A DNA stretch of 64,000 nt from CAZAYP01 sp964489425 [NCBI: uncultured Verrucomicrobiota bacterium]. GTDB taxonomy: Bacteria > Verrucomicrobiota > Kiritimatiellia > RZYC01. The position numbers and the translations under genes are program-made. Position 1 is the stretch's first letter. Every line of letters begins with the position of its first letter. The notes beneath the pieces are model-generated. The model did no database searches, had not been told where the DNA came from, and worked only from the letters and a program-made list of their open reading frames with translations. This document shows positions 50,856 through 57,527 of the stretch, one piece after another. The stretch covers positions 44,573-108,572 of the forward strand of contig CAZAYP010000007.1 of the NCBI GenBank assembly GCA_964489425.1. Reading direction: 5' to 3'.

Positions 50856-51512
50856 TCAAAACCCGAGCAGCCGCAGCATGGCGGTGACGCTGCCGATCAG
50901 CAGCACGGCCAGCCATTCCCCGGCCTGCCACACCCAGCTGAACAGCCGGCTGAACATCATGACCGCCAGCAGGAACCACGACCAGGAGGCGGCCTGGGCC
51001 GGCGGGATGCGGTCCATGGCGGGCACGGCCAGCGCGTACACCGACCACCCGTCGAACATCGGGACCGGCAGCATGTTGAACACGAACAGCACGCTGTTGG
51101 CCACGGCCCCGGTGGCAAGGAACGTGAACAGCACGCCCAGCGAGTCGCGCCCGCCGAAGAATACGCTGACGATGGCCACTCCCGCGCCGAACACCGCGGC
51201 CAGCAGCAGGTTGGTGGCCGGCCCGGCGAGAGCCACGGCCGCCCGCCGCCAGCGCGGCCGCAGGTTGGCGGTATTGACCGGCACCGCGCCCCAGGCAATG
51301 CCGATCACCAGCAGCAGGATGATGGACGCCACGCCCATTTGCACCAGCGGGTTCAAGGTCAGGTGCCCGCGGGCCGCGGCGGTGTCGTCGCCGCACCGCA
51401 GCGCGGCCGCGGCGTGGGCGTACTCGTGGCAGCAAATCGAAAAAACCACCACCAGCACCCACGACCCATAAAACACGGGCTGGGTCAGGGCTTCCTTGAT
51501 GAAAAAGTCCAT
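50856..51512 (-). CDS. site-2-protease-like M50 membrane metalloprotease
   Basis: A 218-residue integral membrane protein of the short Rv/YwhC type. The zinc motif H-E-Y-A-H (His29, Glu30, His33) lies in the first helix and N-M-L-P-V-P-M-F-D-G (about 148-157) supplies the third ligand. Relatives cleave anti-sigma factors or clear signal peptides within the membrane. There is no PDZ domain, unlike RseP. The start follows the promoter geometry, since the longer frame upstream has no support. Confidence 0.92.
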   Translation of the reverse strand: MDFFIKEALTQPVFYGSWVLVVVFSICCHEYAHAAAALRCGDDTAAARGHLTLNPLVQMGVASIILLLVIGIAWGAVPVNTANLRPRWRRAAVALAGPATNLLLAAVFGAGVAIVSVFFGGRDSLGVLFTFLATGAVANSVLFVFNMLPVPMFDGWSVYALAVPAMDRIPPAQAASWSWFLLAVMMFSRLFSWVWQAGEWLAVLLIGSVTAMLRLLGF

Positions 51513-51518
51513 GCCTGA

Positions 51519-51547
51519 TTTGTAAGCCCTGCCGGCCGGGTTGGCAA
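51519..51547 (-). promoter_or_regulatory. promoter giving a leaderless M50 protease transcript
   Basis: Minus-strand TTGCCA, 17-base spacer, TACAAA; the -10 box ends six bases before the ATG. Divergent from the DUF167 promoter 22 bases away. Confidence 0.55.
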
Positions 51548-51569
51548 GGCTGGTTGTTGCACCGGCCCG

Positions 51570-51598
51570 TTGACAATCCGGCCCGCCTGCGGCATGTT
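51570..51598 (+). promoter_or_regulatory. promoter giving a leaderless DUF167 transcript
   Basis: TTGACA, 17-base spacer, CATGTT; the -10 box ends six bases before the ATG. Confidence 0.55.
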
Positions 51599-51604
51599 GG
51601 CCCC

Positions 51605-51901
51605 ATGGCATGGATCCATGCGTCGGCCGGAGGATGCCGCATCACGATTCGCCTGGTGCCGCGCGCCGGCCGCAACCAGGTGGACGGGCTGCTGGGCGAC
51701 GCGGTGAAGATTCGCCTGGCGGCGCCGCCGGTCGAGGGCAAGGCCAACGCGGCGCTGGTGCGGTTCCTGGCGGACCAACTCGACTGCCCGGCGCGCGCGG
51801 TGCGCCTGTGCGCCGGGGCCGCCAGCCGCCACAAGGTGGTGGAGATCGCGGGCTTGGCGCCGGCCGCGGTGGCCCGCCGCTTGGGCCTGCCCGGGGCCTG
51901 A
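51605..51901 (+). CDS. DUF167/YggU family protein
   Basis: A 98-residue protein with the family core [28 protein letters not shown] and the S-R-H-K-V-V-E-I strand. The fold is known from structures but no activity is established. The ATG is preferred to an upstream in-frame start because of the promoter position. It is followed after 49 bases by an ArnC-like gene with its own promoter. Confidence 0.93.
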   Translation: MAWIHASAGGCRITIRLVPRAGRNQVDGLLGDAVKIRLAAPPVEGKANAALVRFLADQLDCPARAVRLCAGAASRHKVVEIAGLAPAAVARRLGLPGA

Positions 51902-51914
51902 CCGCCGTTTTCCG

Positions 51915-51944
51915 TTGCGGCCACCGGCCCGGCCCGCGTACAAT
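51915..51944 (+). promoter_or_regulatory. promoter giving a leaderless ArnC-like transcript
   Basis: TTGCGG, 18-base spacer, TACAAT; the -10 box ends six bases before the ATG. Confidence 0.55.
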
Positions 51945-51950
51945 GCGGGC

Positions 51951-52931
51951 ATGAACGAGACACCGTCCGTTTCGATCGTGGTCCCGGTTTTCAACGAACA
52001 AGAGAACCTGCCGGAGTTCCTGCGCCGGACGCTGGCCGTGGGCGAGGCCCTGGCCATGCCGTACGAGATCGTGCTGGTGGATGACGGCAGCAGCGACCGC
52101 TCGCTCGCGATGATGACCGCCGCCACGGAACAGCACTACGGCAAGGTTGTCGCCGTCCAGCTCAACCGCAACTATGGCCAGCACGCGGCGGTGATGGCCG
52201 GCCTGGCGCAGGCGCGCGGCGATTTCATCATCACCCTGGACTCCGATTTGCAGAACCCTCCGGAAGAAATCCCGGACGTCGTCGGCGAGATGCGGGAGGG
52301 GCACGACGTGGTGGGGACGGTGCGCACCAACCGCCAGGACACGCTGTTCCGGCGCCTGTCGTCAGCCATCGTCAACCGCGTGGCGCGCAAGGCCACGGGC
52401 GTCAACATGCACGATTATGGCTGCATGCTGCGCGGGTACCGGCGGGACATCGTGGCCGCCATGCTGCAGTGCCACGAGCGCAGCACGTTCATTCCGATCC
52501 TTGCCAACAGCTTTGCGCGCCATCCCGCGGAGATCCCGGTGGCGCATGCCGCGCGGCCGGCGGGCGGCTCCAAGTACGGCCTGTGGAAGCTGATCAACCT
52601 GCAGTTTGATCTCCTGACCAGCATGACGACGTTTCCCCTGCGCCTGTTGAGCGTGCTGGGGGTGCTGATTTCGCTGGCCGGGATCGGGTTCGGCGTGTTC
52701 CTGTTCATCATGCGCCTGATCCGGGGGGCGGAGTGGGCGGCCCAAGGGGTCTTCACGCTGTTCGCCCTGCTGTTCATCTTCATCGGCGCCCAGTTCGTGG
52801 GCATGGGCCTGCTGGGCGAGTATATCGGCCGCATCTACTACGATGTGCGCGCCCGGCCGCGCTATTTTGTGGAGGGCGTTGCCGGCATCAGTCGCCTGAA
52901 GAAGACCGAGCCGTTGCCGGCCGCCCAGTGA
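51951..52931 (+). CDS. ArnC/DPM1-like polyprenyl-phosphate glycosyltransferase
   Basis: A 326-residue GT2 enzyme. The catalytic domain has [20 protein letters not shown] and [13 protein letters not shown]. Two C-terminal helices (about 230-250 and 265-290) end with [11 protein letters not shown]. Such enzymes move a sugar from a nucleotide donor to undecaprenyl phosphate, which then serves GT-C transferases in the periplasm. The GT39-like/TPR membrane protein at the end of the window is the sort of enzyme that would use it. The sugar is unknown. Confidence 0.94.
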   Translation: MNETPSVSIVVPVFNEQENLPEFLRRTLAVGEALAMPYEIVLVDDGSSDRSLAMMTAATEQHYGKVVAVQLNRNYGQHAAVMAGLAQARGDFIITLDSDLQNPPEEIPDVVGEMREGHDVVGTVRTNRQDTLFRRLSSAIVNRVARKATGVNMHDYGCMLRGYRRDIVAAMLQCHERSTFIPILANSFARHPAEIPVAHAARPAGGSKYGLWKLINLQFDLLTSMTTFPLRLLSVLGVLISLAGIGFGVFLFIMRLIRGAEWAAQGVFTLFALLFIFIGAQFVGMGLLGEYIGRIYYDVRARPRYFVEGVAGISRLKKTEPLPAAQ

Positions 52932-53021
52932 TACCATTTGTGCAAGAGGATCGGCACGAATCTGGGCTCCCCGCCTTTTCAAGGCGGGGGGGACCCGAAG
53001 GGTGGGGCGGTTGGTCCGGGT
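52931..53021 (-). repeat. 91-bp dispersed repeat, copy B
   Basis: Inverted copy of 44040-44130 with seven mismatches and no gaps. It begins immediately after the ArnC-like stop codon and its hairpin might also act in 3'-end formation. Confidence 0.75.
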
Positions 53022-53086
53022 TTCGGATCATCCGACAAGTGCCTGTCTGGATTTCAAAAAGCAGGTGCGAATGGAAGCAGACAAAC

Positions 53087-53180
53087 AACCACGGATGGAC
53101 ACGAATGGACGCGGATGTGAATCGGGGAAGATAGCGGATTGCCCTGAAATATCCGTGTTAATCCGCGTGCATCCGTGGTT
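53087..53180. repeat. inverted-repeat element with AACCACGGATG ends
   Basis: Perfect 11-bp terminal inverted repeats (AACCACGGATG / CATCCGTGGTT) followed inward by imperfectly matched ACACGAATGGACGCGGAT-type units. It is non-coding and resembles dispersed palindromic elements of environmental genomes. Confidence 0.65.
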
Positions 53181-53437
53181 CAAATTATTCTCTTGGTTTG
53201 CGGCCTCAGGCCGCGTCTTGAACGGGTGGCACCTGGGTTCCGAGATGGTTCCACGGATCTTGGACAGGGCAAGATTCGGGCATCCTGTTCAGTTGGTTAT
53301 CCTGTCCAGAATTCTGGTCCGGGTTGGGCCACGCCGTTGTGATCGGTCGTCAGACAGGAACTTCCCGGATGAACCCGGGTTCCACCCACCGTGATATCTG
53401 GGCGCGGATCATCCATAACCACCCCGGCCTGCGGCCA

Positions 53438-53494
53438 CCCCTCCTTGCAAAGGAGGGGAGCTCGTATGGTTGTTCTCATGCGGACATGGTATGA
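53438..53494 (+). repeat. diverged third copy of the hairpin repeat
   Basis: CCCCTCCTT-GCA-AAGGAGGGG followed by AGC and, 24 bases on, CTCATGCGGACATGGTATGA; copy A has CTCATGCGGAAATGGTATGA at the matching place. Confidence 0.6.
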
Positions 53495-53511
53495 GCCGCG
53501 TCCCGGGCCGG

Positions 53512-55167
53512 CTAGTCCGGCGCGTGGGCGGCATCGCGGGCGCAATTCTTGTCCATGATGTACTGGACCATGTTGCGGTTGTCCCGCCGGTAGTGTTCCA
53601 TGTAACGCGTCAGGCGCTTGAGGATGGGCAGTCCGCGCCCATGCTCGGCGGTGGGCTCGGGCAGGTCGGCGCGGTCGAACGCGCGCTGGGCGTCCCAGCG
53701 CTGGCCGCTGTCGACAAAGCGGACGCGGCAGGTGGCGCCGCGCAGCAGGATCTGCAGGAAAATCGGCTGGTGCTGGATCGAGCGTCCATGCAGCACGATG
53801 TTGGAGCAGTGCTCGATAATCAGCAACTGCAGGGCCGCGGCCATGTCGTCCGGCCACCCGTGCTGCAGCAGCGCCGCCTCCGCGGCGGCCGCGGCAAAGT
53901 TGACGTCCGCCATGTTGGCCGATATCGAGCGCTGGAACGCAATTTCGGACGGCGTGTAGAAGTGCACGGTAATCGCGCTGCAATCGTCCCGGCTGGTATC
54001 GTAACCCTGTTCCTGCATTTTCTTGAGCACGTCGCCGGGGGTGTCGAACGAGGCCTCGTCCGCCGCCACGGCGCCGACAATCTCGGTTAGCCGTTCGCGG
54101 CCGCACTCTTCGTCCGAGTCGCGCGCGGGCGCCTCGATCAGCCCGTCGGTGAACATGAACAGCAGGCTGCCGGGCTCGGCGGTGAACGCCACCTCGTCCT
54201 CAAGCTGGAACGGCGTCTCGGTGCGGGTGATCATGCCGATGGCGCTGCCGCCGCCGCGCTCGAACACGTCGTCGCACGGATGGCCGGCGGCATCCAGCAG
54301 GATCGGGCTGGGATGGCCGCAGCTCAGGCAGCGCCAGACCAGCTCCCGCGGATCAAACAGCCCGAGGAAGAGCGTGGCATATTGAGCGGGGTTGACCACG
54401 TTGGCGATGAAGCGCGCGTGCAGCGCGTTGCCGATCATGTGCGGGCCCTTGTCGGCGTGCAGTTCGATGGCCTCGGCCATGGAGGCCTTGAGAAAGGTGG
54501 TGACCAGCGCCGGCGCCACGCCGTGGCCGCACACATCGCCCATGTAGATGGCGATCCGGCCGTCGGGCAGGGTGTGCAGGCCGAAAAAGTCGCCGCCCAC
54601 CTGCAGGCAGGGCTGGTTGGCCTTGCGGATCTCCATCTCCGGGGTGAACATCGGCTCCATGGCCAGCAGCGACTGCTGGAGCGTGCCGGCCAGCTCCAGC
54701 TCGTGGGACATGATTTTTTTCCAGCGCACCAGCGCGTCGTTGGCATGCTTCAGCAGCAGGGCGTTGCGGACCCGCGCCACCAGTTCGCGCGGGTTGAAGG
54801 GCTTGCGGATGTAGTCCATGGCCCCGCGGTCAAAGCCTTGTTCCAAGTCCTCGATGCGTGTCTTGGCGGTGACCATGATCACCGGAATGTCGCAGGTCAG
54901 CGGGTCGCGCTTGATGCGGGCGCAGACCTCGTACCCGTCCATGCCGGGCATGACCACGTCCACCAGCAACAAGTCCGGCAGGTGCTGGCGCGCCAAGGCA
55001 CAGGCCGCCAAGCCGTCAGCCGCCTCGATCACCTGGCAGCCGCGGTTGCCCAGCAGTTTCCGGATATACAGCCGGTTCGGGGCTTCGTCGTCGACGATCA
55101 GCACCTGGCCGCTGAGTTCCACGGCCGGCGCGCCGACCATGCGCGCGGTCTCGTCGCCGTCGGTCAT
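53512..55167 (-). CDS. response regulator with PP2C phosphatase and RsbW-like ATPase domains
   Basis: A 551-residue protein with three signalling domains. The receiver has V-D-D-E, Asp70 in L-L-L-V-D-V-V-M-P-G-M-D-G, T-A-K and R-K-P-F. A short helix (Q-Q-S-L-L-A-M-E-P) leads to a SpoIIE/RsbU-type PP2C phosphatase (V-G-G-D-F-F, M-G-D-V-C-G-H-G, F-T-D-G-L-I-E-A). The last 130 residues are an anti-sigma-like ATPase (I-E-H-C-S-N-I-V-L-H-G, H-G-R-G-L-P-I-L). Phosphorylation of the receiver should switch dephosphorylation of a STAS antagonist, while the ATPase rephosphorylates or binds it. The ATG lies seven bases after the Hpt stop, and an upstream in-frame extension lies within the Hpt gene. Confidence 0.93.
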   Translation of the reverse strand: MTDGDETARMVGAPAVELSGQVLIVDDEAPNRLYIRKLLGNRGCQVIEAADGLAACALARQHLPDLLLVDVVMPGMDGYEVCARIKRDPLTCDIPVIMVTAKTRIEDLEQGFDRGAMDYIRKPFNPRELVARVRNALLLKHANDALVRWKKIMSHELELAGTLQQSLLAMEPMFTPEMEIRKANQPCLQVGGDFFGLHTLPDGRIAIYMGDVCGHGVAPALVTTFLKASMAEAIELHADKGPHMIGNALHARFIANVVNPAQYATLFLGLFDPRELVWRCLSCGHPSPILLDAAGHPCDDVFERGGGSAIGMITRTETPFQLEDEVAFTAEPGSLLFMFTDGLIEAPARDSDEECGRERLTEIVGAVAADEASFDTPGDVLKKMQEQGYDTSRDDCSAITVHFYTPSEIAFQRSISANMADVNFAAAAAEAALLQHGWPDDMAAALQLLIIEHCSNIVLHGRSIQHQPIFLQILLRGATCRVRFVDSGQRWDAQRAFDRADLPEPTAEHGRGLPILKRLTRYMEHYRRDNRNMVQYIMDKNCARDAAHAPD

Positions 55168-55174
55168 CCGAATA

Positions 55175-55546
55175 TCAACCCGGCAGGGTCCGGCGGAAGC
55201 CGTCCAGCCACTGGTGCAGGACGGTGCACAACGCCTGGTAGCGCGCGGTGTCCTGCGCCTTGCAGGCGCGCTCCACGTCCTCGGCCAGCACGGACAGCTC
55301 CGGCGCGCCGGCCGTGCCGCCCATGCCCTTGATGGAGTGGGCCTGGCGCCCGGTTTCCTGCCAGTTGCCGGCGCCCGTGGCGGCGTCCATGGCCTTGAGG
55401 TTGGTCTCGATCTGGCCGATGAACAGCTGCAGCAGTTCGTCGTCGACGTCGCTGGTGTCCACCTGGTAGTGGGGCATGCGCTCATCCAGGTCCGGGATCA
55501 GGGCCCTGACCAGGGCCTGTAGCTGGGGGTTGGGCTCAATCGTCAT
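55175..55546 (-). CDS. stand-alone Hpt phosphotransfer protein
   Basis: A 123-residue helical protein with R-Q-A-H-S-I-K-G-M-G-G-T-A-G (phospho-acceptor His70) and L-A-E-D-V-E-R-A-C-K after it, the standard Hpt layout. It should relay phosphate to a receiver, most simply the one encoded directly downstream. Its start overlaps the end of the solute-binding protein gene by 11 bases, so translation is coupled on both sides. Confidence 0.92.
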   Translation of the reverse strand: MTIEPNPQLQALVRALIPDLDERMPHYQVDTSDVDDELLQLFIGQIETNLKAMDAATGAGNWQETGRQAHSIKGMGGTAGAPELSVLAEDVERACKAQDTARYQALCTVLHQWLDGFRRTLPG

Positions 55547-56357
55547 GGGTGCTCCGGGTTGGGGGGGTGGCGGTGGCGGCGGGTTGGGCGCGGTCCATGG
55601 GGATCCACGCCTGCAGGATGCGGCGCAGCGTGCCGTCCTTTTCCCAGCGGCGCAGGGTCTTGTTCACGGCCGCCAGCAGGGTGGGGTTGGTCCGGGCAAT
55701 GCCCCAGGCCAGGTATTCCTCGGTCAAAGGCGTGGCCAGCACGGTCAGGTCCGCTTCGTGCTGCGAGGCCTGCCACCAGATGGACGGCGCGTCGTCAACG
55801 AACAGGTCGAGGCGCTTGCGCGAGAGTTCGAGCGCGGCGTCCTCGGAGGTGTTGTAGGCGCGGCGCTGGGCATTGGTGAACCAGGCCTGCACGTAGCCGT
55901 CGCCCGTGGTGTTCTTGATCACGCCCACGGCTTCCTTGGTGGCGCGGACCGCGTCGGCCGTGGGATACAGGTGCGCGCGCGAGCGCCGCATCAGCACCAG
56001 CTGGCCGGTGCGCAGGTAGGGCCGGCTGAAGTCCATGCGTACCCGGCGAGCGTCGGTAATGGTCATGCCGGCCATGATGATGTCGATGTCGCCGGCCACC
56101 AGCGCGGGGATGAGCTTGTCCCATTCCATTTCAATCAGGCGCAGGGGCATGCCGAGGTCGGCGGCCAGTTGCCGCGCCAGGTCGATCTCGATGCCTGCCG
56201 GCTGGCCGTTCTGCACGAAGACCACCGGCGGGTAGGTCGGGGTGTAGCCGGCGCGCAGGACCGCGTCATTCGCGGCCTCAACGGCCGCGCTGCCCGCTGC
56301 CAGGAAGGCCGCGATCAGCCCGCCCCTCCAGACCGTTCCGATACCGACGGATTTCAT
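55536..56357 (-). CDS. family 3 extracellular solute-binding protein
   Basis: A 273-residue periplasmic protein with a signal peptide (L-I-A-A-F-L-A-A-G-S-A-A-V-E-A). It has the SBP_bac_3 pattern: Y-P-P-V-V-F, G-I-E-I-D-L-A-R-Q-L-A, L-V-A-G-D-I-D-I-I-M-A-G-M-T-I-T, R-R-V-R-M-D-F-S-R-P-Y. These bind amino acids or similar polar ligands. No permease or ATPase gene follows; instead the next genes are Hpt and a receiver-phosphatase, so a sensory role is likely. AAAGGAAG precedes the ATG. Confidence 0.88.
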   Translation of the reverse strand: MKSVGIGTVWRGGLIAAFLAAGSAAVEAANDAVLRAGYTPTYPPVVFVQNGQPAGIEIDLARQLAADLGMPLRLIEMEWDKLIPALVAGDIDIIMAGMTITDARRVRMDFSRPYLRTGQLVLMRRSRAHLYPTADAVRATKEAVGVIKNTTGDGYVQAWFTNAQRRAYNTSEDAALELSRKRLDLFVDDAPSIWWQASQHEADLTVLATPLTEEYLAWGIARTNPTLLAAVNKTLRRWEKDGTLRRILQAWIPMDRAQPAATATPPTRSTHDD

Positions 56358-56527
56358 GGTCTTCCTTTCGATGATGCGGTCCACGGCGTACAGCCAAATA
56401 CCAGCGCCCACCATAATATTGAAGCGTCGGCGCGGCAATGCTAAAAATCGGTGCTAAAAATCGGCGCGGGCCGCATGCAATAGAGTTGCATGGCCGGCGG
56501 ATTCCTGATTGGCTGGGCCATCCAATA

Positions 56528-57520
56528 ATGAACCAAGCCAAGCTAACCGCAGGGGATCCGTTGTCGGAATTGCCGGCCGGCAGCCGCCTGCTCAGCGTCA
56601 TCCCGGAACGGCTGGGCGACGCCCTGATGACCACGCCGGCGCTGGACGTCTTGAAAGCGGCCCGGCCCGATTTGTCCGTGGATATCCTGGCCTTGTCCCC
56701 CGTGGCCGCCGAGGTGTACCGCCACAACCCCCGCGCCAACCAGGTGCTGGCATGGCCCGGCGCGGACGCGGATCGCTTGCGCCGTGAGTATGCGGTGGCG
56801 CTGCACACGCATCCGGATCCCGATTACCCGGCCTTGACCCGCCTCGGCCTGCCGGTGGCCACGCCGGCGGCCGGCGCGCCCCGGACATCGCACCAGGCCC
56901 AGGTCCAGGTGGATTTCATCGTCCGGGCGCTGGGCTTGGCGGCCGCGCCCTGCACCCCCGGTTATCGCTTTGACGTGGCCGAGGCGGACACCACCGCCGC
57001 CCAAACGCTCCTGCTCCAGCAGGGATACCGGCCGGGGCATGATGTGCTCGTGGGATGCGTGCCCGGGTGCGGCCGGCTGGCGCATCGCACGTGGAAGTTC
57101 TGGCGGCCCCTGGTCCACAAGCGCGCCTGGCCGGTCGCGGCCTGGTGCGAGCTGGCCCGCCTGGCGCGCGCGGATCAGCCGCGCGTCCGCCTGGTGGTGT
57201 TTGGCCATGGCCGCGAGGAACGGCTCGCGCGCCACCTGCGCCGGGCTGCGCCCGACTGCATCTACGCGGTCAATGCGCTATCCCTTGCCGCCACCGCCGC
57301 CCTGATGAACCAGCTGTGCGTATTGGTCACGCCGGATACCGGGCTGCTGCACCTGGCCTGCGCGCGGGGGGTTGCCATGGTCGGCTTGTTTGGCGCCACG
57401 GATCCGCGGCAGACCGGGCCCTACCAACCCCGGGCCAGGGTGCAGTACCTGGTGCAGCCCTCCATGGCGGCCATCACGCCGGACATGGCCTGGCGCGCGG
57501 CGCGGGACCTGCTCCCGTAG
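56528..57520 (+). CDS. GT9-family heptosyltransferase-like glycosyltransferase
   Basis: About 330 residues, GT-B fold, of the type that adds heptose to the LPS core. The N-terminus S-V-I-P-E-R-L-G-D-A-L-M-T-T-P-A-L is the acceptor-side signature. The C-terminal domain has V-F-G-H-G-R-E-E and V-T-P-D-T-G-L-L-H-L-A-C-A, with G-L-F-G-A-T-D-P, all typical of GT9. The start is the ATG directly before N-Q-A-K; the longer frame upstream has no support. The presence of LPS-type chemistry agrees with the LpxC-like gene in this window. Confidence 0.9.
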   Translation: MNQAKLTAGDPLSELPAGSRLLSVIPERLGDALMTTPALDVLKAARPDLSVDILALSPVAAEVYRHNPRANQVLAWPGADADRLRREYAVALHTHPDPDYPALTRLGLPVATPAAGAPRTSHQAQVQVDFIVRALGLAAAPCTPGYRFDVAEADTTAAQTLLLQQGYRPGHDVLVGCVPGCGRLAHRTWKFWRPLVHKRAWPVAAWCELARLARADQPRVRLVVFGHGREERLARHLRRAAPDCIYAVNALSLAATAALMNQLCVLVTPDTGLLHLACARGVAMVGLFGATDPRQTGPYQPRARVQYLVQPSMAAITPDMAWRAARDLLP

Positions 57521-57527
57521 CGGCCGG

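Larger units (their letters stand above)
52932..53511. other. repeat nest without genes
   Basis: This 580-base spacer holds copy B of the 91-bp repeat, an 94-bp inverted-repeat element (53087-53180), an inverted scrap of copy A's flank (53375-53396), and a diverged third copy of the hairpin unit (53438-53494). Between them near-repeats such as ATCCTGTT and ATCCTGTC recur. No reading frame looks coding. Confidence 0.65.
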
